Assembly: GCA_963616935.1 (NCBI GenBank)
Contig: CAVEMS010000003.1
Span: forward strand, 62,001 to 126,000
Direction of reading: 5' to 3'
Length of the DNA: 64,000 nucleotides
Source: UBA4951 sp963616935
GTDB lineage: Bacteria; Bacillota_I; Bacilli_A; RFN20; CAG-826
Shown here: in pieces, positions 45,134-53,747 of the stretch
Numbering within the stretch: position 1 is the first letter of the stretch
Layout: each line of letters starts with the position of its first letter
Made by a program: the position numbers and the translations under genes
Notes under the pieces: model-generated
Database searches by the model: none
Seen by the model: only the letters and a program-made list of their open reading frames with translations
Told to the model about the DNA's origin: nothing

Positions 45134-48034
45134 TTATTCGCTCCTTAACGCGATGACTGGATCCTTCTTGGCGCCAAGTCTAGCCGGTATCAAACCGGAA
45201 ATGAAAGCCAAGACGATTGAGATAGCAACGAGGACAAGGCCATGAAGAGGCGACAATGTGGCTATGCTATTCAAATTGTTGCCGGGATACAGATGATCGA
45301 TTATGTAATTCGTCGGGAAGCAACACAAGAACGCCACGAAAACGCCTATTATTCCAGCCACGAATCCAATAATCACGCATTCGGCCTCGAAAAGCCGTCC
45401 AATGTCCTTCTTCCTCGCCCCACACGCCCTTAAAATCCCGATTTCCTTCGTTCTTTCTATAACCGAGACGTATGTTACTATCGCCGTCATGATGCTCGAT
45501 ACAACAAGCGATATCGAAGCGAAAACAATCAAAACGGTGGAAAGAACCTGTATAAGCATCGATAAAGACGACGTGAATGTCGTCATAATGTCAGAATAGA
45601 GAATCTTTCTGCTTTCCTCTTTTCCATCGTTATAAGCATCTAGTTTAGCTAACAACGCATCTTTCGTCGTTAAGGACGTTGGGAATATCAATATCGACGT
45701 AATCAAGGAATACGATTGGAAATACGCCACCAAATCGACGATATTGAAGTCCATATCGAGGTTCTTGGAATTCAAGTCATACGAATTATTTTCATGACCG
45801 TTTTGATAGAAGGACGGTTCGAGAATTCTTTCCAGAAACGCCATGGTCGCTTCCTTTTTCTCTTTGTCGTTATCGCTAGAAAGCCTATCGACAAGTTTCC
45901 CAACCAAATCGGAACGGAATTCCTTTCCGGACTTCCTGGCATCATTAAAGTAAGTGGAAGGAGACAAAACCGAATAATAACCCTTTCCACGATCGCTATC
46001 GGTTACGCTTGAATAGGTATACGCGAGAGCGTTAGCGATCGAAGAAACCGAGGAGACGCTCAAATCTTCACCTCCGTTTATCGTCTGCAAAATGGAATTG
46101 AACGCCGTCTCTATCGCTTTCCTGCCGTCTTCCTCTTCTTTATATACAACCGAACCATTCGAATGAGAAACGCCGGTTGGAATATACCACGCATTCTCCG
46201 AGGCTTCGTGTATATAACCGCAATTGGTTTCTGCGTCCTTCACGAATTCTTCCGTCAAAGAAGAGAGATAACCGATGGACGTTGGCATCAATTGAATGTA
46301 ACTGGTTTTAGAAGGCCTTAGAACGCCGACGATTTTAAGGGTTTTCGGTTTGTATTTTTCATCGTTATTGTATATTTTTCCCGCTCCGCTTTCGGAAGAA
46401 TCCTCACGCAAAACCCTTTTAATGGTCTTAACTTCCGTTGTGTCGCCATCGAGCACGAGAGACCCGTTTTCGAGTTTCGGAGTGATACTCGTGTATCCGC
46501 GAACGCCTATTTCGCAAGTCGAATCCCCTTCCTCGTAAAAAGAAGAATTGAGATACGCCTTATATGTGTGGTTGTTCACGATGTCTTCGAAAGATATTTT
46601 TTGAGTCAAGCCGTTATCATCGCTCGAAACGATGCCGAGCGCTTTAAGGGTAGAAAGATCGACGCGATTGTATTTGTCTAACACCAAAACTAATTCATCG
46701 GAAGACGTCGGGTATTTCCCATATATGCAGTCATACATCGAAAGGACGCCTTCTTTTTCGCCGTATAGTTCGTGAAATACGGTAGTAGGAAGCGATGTAG
46801 CACTCGAAACGGCGCTCGATAGGCCTCCCGCGGATGTGTATTGGTTTATGAATTTATAAGAATCGGTGTTCGTCGCATCGGAATGGACTTTCTTGATGAG
46901 GTTGAACGTCAATCCTTTCCTGTTTATCAAAACGGAACGAGCCAAGCCATCATCAACCAACGGATTAATGACGTTATCAATGTAGTCTTTATCGTAGTAA
47001 TTGGTATGTGCGATGTATGTGGTCGTGCTTGAATCGTAAACGTTGACGTTTTGATCGGTTGGATATTCGACGGCGTTTGTTTGGGCATTCGAAACATAAC
47101 TATAAGATGTCTTCGAAATCGTGACAGGAACGCTCGAAGCGATTGAAGCTTCAACATCTGACACATAATTTTGAAAGCCGTTGGAAATCGCAAGCACAAG
47201 AGCGACGCCAAAGATTCCAATCGAAGACGCCAACGCCGTAAGCAATGTACGGACCTTTTTCGTTTTGATGCTATTGAATGAGCTCTTTAGCGCGGTCAAA
47301 AAACTCATCGACGTCTTTTTGGCCAAAAGCTTTTCGCCCTTCGCCTTTTCTTCCTCTTTCATCGGATCGGAATCGGACACGATTTCCCCATCTTTCATTT
47401 CAATGATCCGATTCGCATACGAAAAAGCGAGTTCTCTATTGTGCGTAACCATGATAACCAAGTGGTTTTTGCTGAGATTTTTCAAAATTTCCATCACTTG
47501 TATCGATGTGACCGAGTCTAAAGCGCCAGTCGGCTCGTCTGCCAAAATTATCTGTGGATTGTTGATTATCGCCCTCGCTAAGGCGACGCGCTGCATCTGT
47601 CCGCCAGAGAGCTGATTCGGCTTTTTCTTTTGGATATTCTCCAAGCCGACCGAAGCCAACGCTTCAGCGGCTTTCTTTTGTCTTTCTTGCTTTGAGGCGC
47701 CGTTTAGCATAAGGCTCATCTCAACGTTATCGATGACGCTCATATGGGGGATAAGGTTATAGCTTTGGAAAACGAAGCCAACGTGTTCGTTTCTATACGC
47801 ATCCCATTCGTCGTCTTTGAAATTCTTCGTCGACTTGCCGTCGATTAACAAATCTCCGGATGTATATTGATCGAGACCACCGATTATGTTGAGCAAAGTC
47901 GTTTTGCCACATCCCGAATGCCCCAAAACGGCAACGAAACCGCTGTCGGGGAAAATCAAAGAAACATCCTTCAATGCCGGAAAGGATTGCTTGTCTACAC
48001 GATACTCTTTGTGGATGTTTCTCAGTTCTAACAT
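45134..48034 (-). CDS. ABC exporter with fused ATPase and FtsX-like permease
   Basis: The ATG at 48034 begins MLELRNIHKEYRVD; an earlier start would lie inside the upstream terminator. The 966-residue protein has an N-terminal ATPase (Walker A GHSGCGKTTLL, signature LSGGQMQRVALARA, Walker B ILADEPTGALDS), then one membrane helix near residue 280, a large extracellular domain of about 500 residues, and three C-terminal helices with the FtsX permease motif (ERTKEIGILRACGA). This is the MacB/lipoprotein- or antibiotic-export architecture in one chain. The substrate is unknown. Confidence 0.9.
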   Translation of the reverse strand: MLELRNIHKEYRVDKQSFPALKDVSLIFPDSGFVAVLGHSGCGKTTLLNIIGGLDQYTSGDLLIDGKSTKNFKDDEWDAYRNEHVGFVFQSYNLIPHMSVIDNVEMSLMLNGASKQERQKKAAEALASVGLENIQKKKPNQLSGGQMQRVALARAIINNPQIILADEPTGALDSVTSIQVMEILKNLSKNHLVIMVTHNRELAFSYANRIIEMKDGEIVSDSDPMKEEEKAKGEKLLAKKTSMSFLTALKSSFNSIKTKKVRTLLTALASSIGIFGVALVLAISNGFQNYVSDVEASIASSVPVTISKTSYSYVSNAQTNAVEYPTDQNVNVYDSSTTTYIAHTNYYDKDYIDNVINPLVDDGLARSVLINRKGLTFNLIKKVHSDATNTDSYKFINQYTSAGGLSSAVSSATSLPTTVFHELYGEKEGVLSMYDCIYGKYPTSSDELVLVLDKYNRVDLSTLKALGIVSSDDNGLTQKISFEDIVNNHTYKAYLNSSFYEEGDSTCEIGVRGYTSITPKLENGSLVLDGDTTEVKTIKRVLREDSSESGAGKIYNNDEKYKPKTLKIVGVLRPSKTSYIQLMPTSIGYLSSLTEEFVKDAETNCGYIHEASENAWYIPTGVSHSNGSVVYKEEEDGRKAIETAFNSILQTINGGEDLSVSSVSSIANALAYTYSSVTDSDRGKGYYSVLSPSTYFNDARKSGKEFRSDLVGKLVDRLSSDNDKEKKEATMAFLERILEPSFYQNGHENNSYDLNSKNLDMDFNIVDLVAYFQSYSLITSILIFPTSLTTKDALLAKLDAYNDGKEESRKILYSDIMTTFTSSLSMLIQVLSTVLIVFASISLVVSSIMTAIVTYVSVIERTKEIGILRACGARKKDIGRLFEAECVIIGFVAGIIGVFVAFLCCFPTNYIIDHLYPGNNLNSIATLSPLHGLVLVAISIVLAFISGLIPARLGAKKDPVIALRSE

Positions 48035-48057
48035 TTGACTAATGTAATATACCATAA

Positions 48058-48081
48058 GAAAAAAGCGGATTAACCGCATTT
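48058..48081 (-). terminator. Short terminator after tadA
   Basis: GCGG/CCGC stem with flanking A/T pairs and a loop of five, then a T run on the minus strand. The stem is short, so efficiency is uncertain. Confidence 0.5.
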
Positions 48082-48109
48082 CTCCAGATATTGTTCAAAG
48101 AACAAAAAG

Positions 48110-48571
48110 TTACACTTGTTTCTTTTTTCTTGCGTCCTCGAAAAACGAGCGGAGAAGGGATTCGCACTCGCTTTCCTTGATTCCGAAATGGATGAGCGGC
48201 CTCGTTAAAGAAGTCGGCTCGTCAAAAACAAAGTAATGCGAAACCACAGCGCCTTCTTTTTCGTCTTTCGCACCGAAAAACAACGAGGATATGCGACTTT
48301 GCAAAATCGCTCCGCTGCACATAAGGCATGGCTCTAACGTCACATATAACGAGCACCCATCAAGTCTCCAGTCGCCAAGTTTCTTCGCGGCGTTTTTCAT
48401 CGCTTCGATCTCGGCATGCGAGGAAATATCGTCGTTCTTTTCCCTTCTGTTATACCCTTCGCCAATGATTTCGCCATTCTTGACCACGACGGCGCCAACA
48501 GGCACCTCGCCTTCTTGGGCCGCTTTTTTGGCGAGTTCAATCGCCCTATCCATGAAATCGTTTTCGCTCAT
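48110..48571 (-). CDS. tadA: tRNA-adenosine deaminase
   Basis: The start at 48571 gives 153 residues; the longer frame runs through the SRP RNA gene and cannot be real. TadA converts A34 to inosine in tRNA-Arg. HAEIEAM and PCLMC carry the zinc ligands and the catalytic Glu, and EVPVGAVVV is the usual opening strand. No SD is obvious; the gene follows the SRP RNA so closely that it may be read from the same promoter. Confidence 0.93.
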   Translation of the reverse strand: MSENDFMDRAIELAKKAAQEGEVPVGAVVVKNGEIIGEGYNRREKNDDISSHAEIEAMKNAAKKLGDWRLDGCSLYVTLEPCLMCSGAILQSRISSLFFGAKDEKEGAVVSHYFVFDEPTSLTRPLIHFGIKESECESLLRSFFEDARKKKQV

Positions 48572-48578
48572 AATATAA

Positions 48579-48660
48579 AACCACCGCACAAGAGCCTCTT
48601 GCTTATGGCTGCTTCCTCCCGGACCTGACCAGGTTCGTAAGATTCCCCTCGCGATGGCAA
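48579..48660 (-). ncRNA. ffs: Signal recognition particle RNA, short (4.5S-like)
   Basis: On the minus strand the apical loop sequence GGTCAGGTCCGGGAGGAAGC is nearly the universal SRP helix 8 motif (GGTCAGGTCCGGAAGGAAGC). The ends CCATCGC and GCGGTGG pair (with one G-U), giving a hairpin of about 80 bases without an Alu domain. A perfect TATAAT at 48670-48665 sits right before it. Confidence 0.92.
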
Positions 48661-48664
48661 AAAT

Positions 48665-48670
48665 ATTATA
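48665..48670 (-). promoter_or_regulatory. -10 box of the SRP RNA gene
   Basis: TATAAT on the minus strand, about seven bases before the predicted RNA start. The -35 region is weak. Confidence 0.6.
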
Positions 48671-48704
48671 AGTGGAACGTTTCTTTTTGGAAATATTCGA
48701 GTTA

Positions 48705-48733
48705 TTTAAAAAACCGGCTTTGCAGCCGGTCAT
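48705..48733 (-). terminator. Terminator after serS
   Basis: ACCGGCT/AGCCGGT stem around a four-base loop, then TTTTTT on the minus strand, at the end of the long origin-proximal operon. Confidence 0.92.
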
Positions 48734-48751
48734 TGCTTTTCGCTAAATGAA

Positions 48752-50032
48752 TTATTTAACGGGTTTAAGAACCTCTAGTCCACCCATCCATGGACGCAAG
48801 ACCTCAGGAATGACGACCGAACCATCGGCTTGTTGGAATTGTTCCAATAAGGCTGGGAAAACACGAGAGGTGGCAAGGCCTGAACCGTTAAGCGTATGGC
48901 AGAAATGCATTTTGCCTTCCTCGTCTTTGTATCTCACCATACCTCTTCTCGCTTGATAGTCCCTGGCATTAGAAACGCTGGAGACCTCTTTATAGATATG
49001 CATGGACGGAATCCAAACCTCGATATCATAGGTGCGAGCCATAGAGGCGCTGCAATCGCCAGCCGCCAATTTGTCTATTTGATAGCAAAGCCCTAAACCC
49101 TCAACAAGTTTTTTGGCTTTATTGACAAGCTCTTCGAAAGCGGCATCGCTGCCATCATCCGTCGTGTATTGAACCATTTCTACTTTATTGAATTGATAGC
49201 CGCGAATCATGCCCCTTTCTTCAGTGCGATAGCTACCGGCCTCTTTGCGGTAGCACGGCGTGTAAGCGAAATATTTCTTCGGCAAATCATGGATCGAAAG
49301 AACTTCGTCGCGATGCAAATTGACCAAAGCCGTCTCTGCGGTCGGCAAAAGGAATTTCTCCGGTTCTGCGCCATTGAGCCAGAACACATCGTTTCTGAAT
49401 TTCGGGAATTGCCCGGCAGTAAATCCGCTTTGATCGTTGAGAAGATGCGGAGGGAGAATAAACGTGTATCCATCGGCCAAATGGCTGGAGATGAAATAAT
49501 TTACTAAAGCCCATTCGAGTTGAGCGCCTTTGCCTGTGTAAATCCAGGTTCCGGTGCCGCTGATTTTGGCCGCTCTCTTATAGTCGATGAGCCCAAGCGA
49601 TTCGGCCAATTCAACGTGATCCTTCGGGGTGAAGCCGTCAAATGTCGGCTCCTTCCCAAAATGATAAAATGGCTTGTTGTTTTCTTTGCCACCAGCGAGA
49701 AGGTCCTCGTCCGGAAGATTCGGAAGAACCTCAACCCTCGATTGAATGTCGGCATTCACGGCCGCCAATTCTTTCTCTTTATCTTGGTTTGCGGCCGCTA
49801 GAGCCTTAACCTTAGCGAAAATAGCTTGGACGTCTCCGCCCTCTTTCTTCACTTGAGGAACGGATTTGGAGAGTTTATTTTGTTCGGCTTTGTTGGCCTC
49901 AACATCCCTTAGCAATTCCCTTCTTTTCTCAAAATCGGCAAGAAGCGGAGCGGGATCGAAATCCCAGCCTTTGCGAGCCAATAGTTCCTTAACCTTTTCC
50001 GGCTCGCTTTCAATTTTCTTCAAATCAATCAT
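48752..50032 (-). CDS. serS: Seryl-tRNA synthetase
   Basis: The 426-residue class II synthetase has an N-terminal coiled-coil arm (about 30-105), motif 2 in CYRKEAGSYRTEERGMIRGYQF and motif 3 in NGSGLATSRVFPALLEQFQ. Length is normal. It is the last gene of the run from the S4/recF genes through gyrB and gyrA, with 12 bases after the glycosyltransferase gene. No T-box is present. Confidence 0.95.
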   Translation of the reverse strand: MIDLKKIESEPEKVKELLARKGWDFDPAPLLADFEKRRELLRDVEANKAEQNKLSKSVPQVKKEGGDVQAIFAKVKALAAANQDKEKELAAVNADIQSRVEVLPNLPDEDLLAGGKENNKPFYHFGKEPTFDGFTPKDHVELAESLGLIDYKRAAKISGTGTWIYTGKGAQLEWALVNYFISSHLADGYTFILPPHLLNDQSGFTAGQFPKFRNDVFWLNGAEPEKFLLPTAETALVNLHRDEVLSIHDLPKKYFAYTPCYRKEAGSYRTEERGMIRGYQFNKVEMVQYTTDDGSDAAFEELVNKAKKLVEGLGLCYQIDKLAAGDCSASMARTYDIEVWIPSMHIYKEVSSVSNARDYQARRGMVRYKDEEGKMHFCHTLNGSGLATSRVFPALLEQFQQADGSVVIPEVLRPWMGGLEVLKPVK

Positions 50033-50044
50033 TGTTTTCTCCTT

Positions 50045-51037
50045 TTAGGCGATTACTTCACGATAAATATCGAGAAGCCTTTGCCCGATTTTCTTTAAAG
50101 TCCTTTCTTTGGCAAATTCGTATGCGTTGATTATAGACGATGCGCTCGCTTTTGGTGATAAATCCATCAAACACGAGGCAGCATCTTCGTAGCTATCGGC
50201 AAAATAGGCGTTTTTGGTATTGATGATTCTGTCGGACATATTCCTGAACAGGGCGATAACCGGCGTTTTGGCGGCAAAACACTCAAGCAACGTCAAGTCG
50301 TTATACGAATAGTCGCCAAGCAACAAGAACGCCGTCGCCGAAGTCATCGCGGCTCGGTATAAGTCGTCACTTATGAGCGGGATGATGAGCAGGTTCTTCG
50401 GCAATGTTTTTTGCCTTCTTTTGATTGCTCGAGAATTTTCTTTGTATGACGCATCAATCAAGAAATACCTCATCCCCGGAGTCAAAGACGCCGTGTTCGC
50501 CAAAGCCTCGATAAGCCCGGAATCGGACGAATCTCCCATCGACAAAACAAACCTCTCATTCTTCGAAAATCGAAAATACCTTGCAAAAGTCCCACATTCT
50601 ACCTCATCTTCTATATCAAAACGGGATAGGTTAACGCCAGGTGAAACAACTTCAACATCGTTTGAAACGCCCAAGGATTTGAGGGTGTACATGGCGAATT
50701 CGCTCGGCACCAAGATCCTCCTTGCGCCGCTTAGAAGCTTCTTCGATTTCGAAGGCAAGGAAATCTCCCCTCTTTTAGAAACGTTCAAGAATTTCCCGTT
50801 TTTGTCGTCTTCCGCATACAAAGCGCTGACAACATACGGAACGCCCTCAGAAACAACGTTAGAAAGAGCGGTCTCCTCATTTGGCGAGATGAAGTGTGCG
50901 ATGTCTGGCGAAGCCGCCAGGCTTTCGGTATATTCGACGCCGGCCAACTCAAGCGACCCTTTGATGTTCTTCCTTAAACGGGTAGCCTCAAAAGGAGTCG
51001 CTTTTTGTTCTTGCCGAAACGAGATCAAAACCTTCAT
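50045..51037 (-). CDS. GT4-like glycosyltransferase
   Basis: The 330-residue protein reads as a two-domain GT-B transferase of the GT4 type: an acceptor half with PDIAHFISPNEETA and LVPSEFAMYTLKSLG, then VVSPGVNLSRFD, and a donor half with FLLLGDYSYNDLTLLECFAAKTPVI, where the EC-x-A-x-x-PV block replaces the usual E-x(7)-E. It probably transfers a sugar to lipid or another surface acceptor; donor unknown. It lies five bases after gyrA and 12 before serS, an unusual place. Confidence 0.72.
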   Translation of the reverse strand: MKVLISFRQEQKATPFEATRLRKNIKGSLELAGVEYTESLAASPDIAHFISPNEETALSNVVSEGVPYVVSALYAEDDKNGKFLNVSKRGEISLPSKSKKLLSGARRILVPSEFAMYTLKSLGVSNDVEVVSPGVNLSRFDIEDEVECGTFARYFRFSKNERFVLSMGDSSDSGLIEALANTASLTPGMRYFLIDASYKENSRAIKRRQKTLPKNLLIIPLISDDLYRAAMTSATAFLLLGDYSYNDLTLLECFAAKTPVIALFRNMSDRIINTKNAYFADSYEDAASCLMDLSPKASASSIINAYEFAKERTLKKIGQRLLDIYREVIA

Positions 51038-51042
51038 TTAAT

Positions 51043-53730
51043 TTATTCGACGTCGTTTGGCGTCGGATTCGAGTGTTCGTCGGAATTCTCGACATCATCC
51101 GGGGTTGGATTGTGAATATCAGAAGAAACATTTTCGTTTTCAGCCATCAATGCCGGATTGACTTCTTCCTCGACCACCTCTTCTTGCGCCTCTTCGTCTT
51201 GATGCGGAACGATCGCCAAAGACGCAACTTTTTGTTTCGGCTCGAGCGCTATGATCTTGACGCCGACCGTGTTTCGTCCAGCGATATGAATCTGAGCCAA
51301 AGGCATGCGGATAACGATTCCTTTGTTGGTGATGACCATCAAATCTTCGTCTCCGTTGACACCTCTCATGGCCGTGAGTTCGCCATTTTTGCCGTTCATC
51401 TTGATCGAGTAAACGCCTTTGGCTCCTCTCGACGTCAAACGATAGCCGTCGTAATGGCTCGTCGTTCCATCTTCGTTTTGAATTTCGGTGTCGACCGCAT
51501 AACTCATCTTGCCGAAGCCTAAGCTCGTGAGAACAAGCACAAGTTTTCCATCCAACGATGTGGTGATGTCGACCAAATGAGACCCGTCTTTCAAATTCAT
51601 GCCGGTGACGCCAGCTGCGCTTCTGCCCATCGCACGGACTTCATCCTCGTTAAAGGAGCAGACCTTGCCGTTACTTGAAGCCAAGGCGATGACGCAGTTT
51701 CCATTGGTTCTCTTAACAGCGAGAAGCTCGTCGCCTTCACGCAAATTCAGAGCTCTCTTTCCTCCGGAGTGAATCGAAGCGAATTCCTTTAAAGCGGTTC
51801 TCTTGACCACGCCATTGACGGTCGCAAAGAACAAATAATCGTTTTCGTCATAATCATCACACGGGACGATAGCCACGACCTTTTCATCTTGTTCGAGATT
51901 TAGAAGGTTGATAGCGGGCATGCCCTTCGAATCGCGGGCGCCGTCCGGAATCATGTAGCCACGCATACGATAGACGAAGCCGTAAGAGCTAAAGAAGAGA
52001 ATGTCGGTATGGGTTTTGGTGTGCAGCATTATGGAAACAATGTCGTTTCCGGTTGTGCTGATTCCCTTGACGCCACGGCCACCTCTGTTTTGCGTGCGGA
52101 ACGTCTTGTCGCTCATGCGTTTCAAATAGCCGTTTTTGGTAAGGACGACGATGATGTCTTCCTGCGGCAGCAAATCCTCATTGTCGATATCGGCCGCCTC
52201 ATTGGAGATCTCGGTCAACCTCTCATCGCCATATTTGTCGCGAATCGCCGTCAGCTCTTCAATCATCAAATCGACGATGTTATTCCTGTCGCTGAGCAAG
52301 AAGTTATAGTGCTCGATGTTTTTGGTTAGTTCGGCATGCTCAGCTTGAAGCTTATCTTGCTCCAATCCTTCCAAACGGCGCAGCGTCATGGATAAAATCG
52401 CATCGCACTGCGGTTTGGTCAAACCAAATTTCTCATTGAGTTTAGCGATCGATTCATCGTCGGTTTTGCTTCCGCGTATTATATGGATAACCTCATCAAT
52501 GTTGTCGTGAGCAAGGATCAACCCCAAAACGATGTGGTCTCTCGCGCTATCGCGGTTGAGCAAGAATTTGGTCCTGCGCGTCAAAACGTCGAGTTGGAAA
52601 TCAATGTAGTTTTGAATTATACCCGTGATTGGCAGGGTTTTTGGCTCTCCACCAACCAAGCAAAGGTTGATGACGCCATAGCTTATTTGCATTTGGGTGT
52701 GTTTCAAAAGGTTATTGGCGACAACTTCAGGGATGGCATCGCGACGAACTTCGATGACAACACGGACGCCTTCTTTGTTCGATTCGTCGCGGATGTCGGT
52801 TATGCCGTCAATCACCTTATCTCGGACCAATTCCGCCATGTTTTGTACCATGGAGGCTTTGTTCACTTGGTAAGGCGTTTCGGTTATGACGATTCTCGAT
52901 TTGCCGTTGGCCTCATCCTCGATGTGGTATTTGGAACGGATGGTAATAGAACCGGTACCGGTCGTGAAATAATCGATAATGCCTTGTCTGCCCAAGATCA
53001 CGCCGCCCGTCGGGAAATCCGGACCATAAATGTATTCTTGCATCAACTCCAACGGGGTGATGTCCGGATTTTTCGCCATGGCTATTGTGGCGTTAATGGC
53101 CTCTGTGAGGTTATGGGTTGGCATATTGGTGGCCATACCAACGGCGATACCTTCGCTGCCATTGACCAACAAATTAGGGATGCGCGACGGCAAAACGCTC
53201 GGCTCTCTTTCGGTGCCATCATAGTTATCGACGAAATCGACCGTGTCCTTATCGAGGTCACGGACCATTTCCATCGCAAGTTTGTTCATTCTCGCTTCGG
53301 TGTAACGCATGGCGGCTGGCTCATCGCCATCGATGCTTCCGAAGTTTCCGTGGCCGTCGACCAATGTGTACCTGATCGCGAACGGTTGCGCCATACGGAC
53401 AAGCGTCATATAGATGGCGCTGTCGCCGTGAGGGTGATATTTACCCATGACGTCGCCAACGATACGCGCACTCTTTTTATACGGCTTACCAGGCTGCATG
53501 CCGGTTTCGTTCATGCCGTAGATTATTCGGCGCTGAACCGGTTTCAAACCATCTCTGACATCAGGAATCGCACGGCTTTCGATGACCGACATCGAATAGC
53601 TTAAGAAAGCTGTTTTGACTTCGTCGGTTATTTCGCGGTCAATAAGGCCGGCGACGATTCCTGAAACGACCTCATCGGTGTTTTCGCTAGTCTCCGTAGA
53701 GACTTCATTTTTCTTTTCTTCGTTATCCAT
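51043..53730 (-). CDS. gyrA: DNA gyrase subunit A
   Basis: The 895-residue protein has the winged-helix cleavage domain with the active Tyr in AAMRYTEARMNKLA and the long coiled coil. The C-terminal beta-pinwheel includes QNRGGRGVKG, the GyrA box, which tells it from ParC. Its tail (about 830-895) is acidic and has a repeated NPTPDDVE/NPTPNDVE sequence. It follows gyrB by 17 bases. Confidence 0.97.
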   Translation of the reverse strand: MDNEEKKNEVSTETSENTDEVVSGIVAGLIDREITDEVKTAFLSYSMSVIESRAIPDVRDGLKPVQRRIIYGMNETGMQPGKPYKKSARIVGDVMGKYHPHGDSAIYMTLVRMAQPFAIRYTLVDGHGNFGSIDGDEPAAMRYTEARMNKLAMEMVRDLDKDTVDFVDNYDGTEREPSVLPSRIPNLLVNGSEGIAVGMATNMPTHNLTEAINATIAMAKNPDITPLELMQEYIYGPDFPTGGVILGRQGIIDYFTTGTGSITIRSKYHIEDEANGKSRIVITETPYQVNKASMVQNMAELVRDKVIDGITDIRDESNKEGVRVVIEVRRDAIPEVVANNLLKHTQMQISYGVINLCLVGGEPKTLPITGIIQNYIDFQLDVLTRRTKFLLNRDSARDHIVLGLILAHDNIDEVIHIIRGSKTDDESIAKLNEKFGLTKPQCDAILSMTLRRLEGLEQDKLQAEHAELTKNIEHYNFLLSDRNNIVDLMIEELTAIRDKYGDERLTEISNEAADIDNEDLLPQEDIIVVLTKNGYLKRMSDKTFRTQNRGGRGVKGISTTGNDIVSIMLHTKTHTDILFFSSYGFVYRMRGYMIPDGARDSKGMPAINLLNLEQDEKVVAIVPCDDYDENDYLFFATVNGVVKRTALKEFASIHSGGKRALNLREGDELLAVKRTNGNCVIALASSNGKVCSFNEDEVRAMGRSAAGVTGMNLKDGSHLVDITTSLDGKLVLVLTSLGFGKMSYAVDTEIQNEDGTTSHYDGYRLTSRGAKGVYSIKMNGKNGELTAMRGVNGDEDLMVITNKGIVIRMPLAQIHIAGRNTVGVKIIALEPKQKVASLAIVPHQDEEAQEEVVEEEVNPALMAENENVSSDIHNPTPDDVENSDEHSNPTPNDVE

Positions 53731-53747
53731 TGCAGGCTCCTTTCAGA

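Noticed and set aside
48572..48733. Longer start for tadA
   Set aside because: The extension translates the SRP RNA gene and the known family begins at 48571.
52483..53604. A 373-codon open frame on the plus strand
   Set aside because: It is antisense to gyrA and its translation has no family features.
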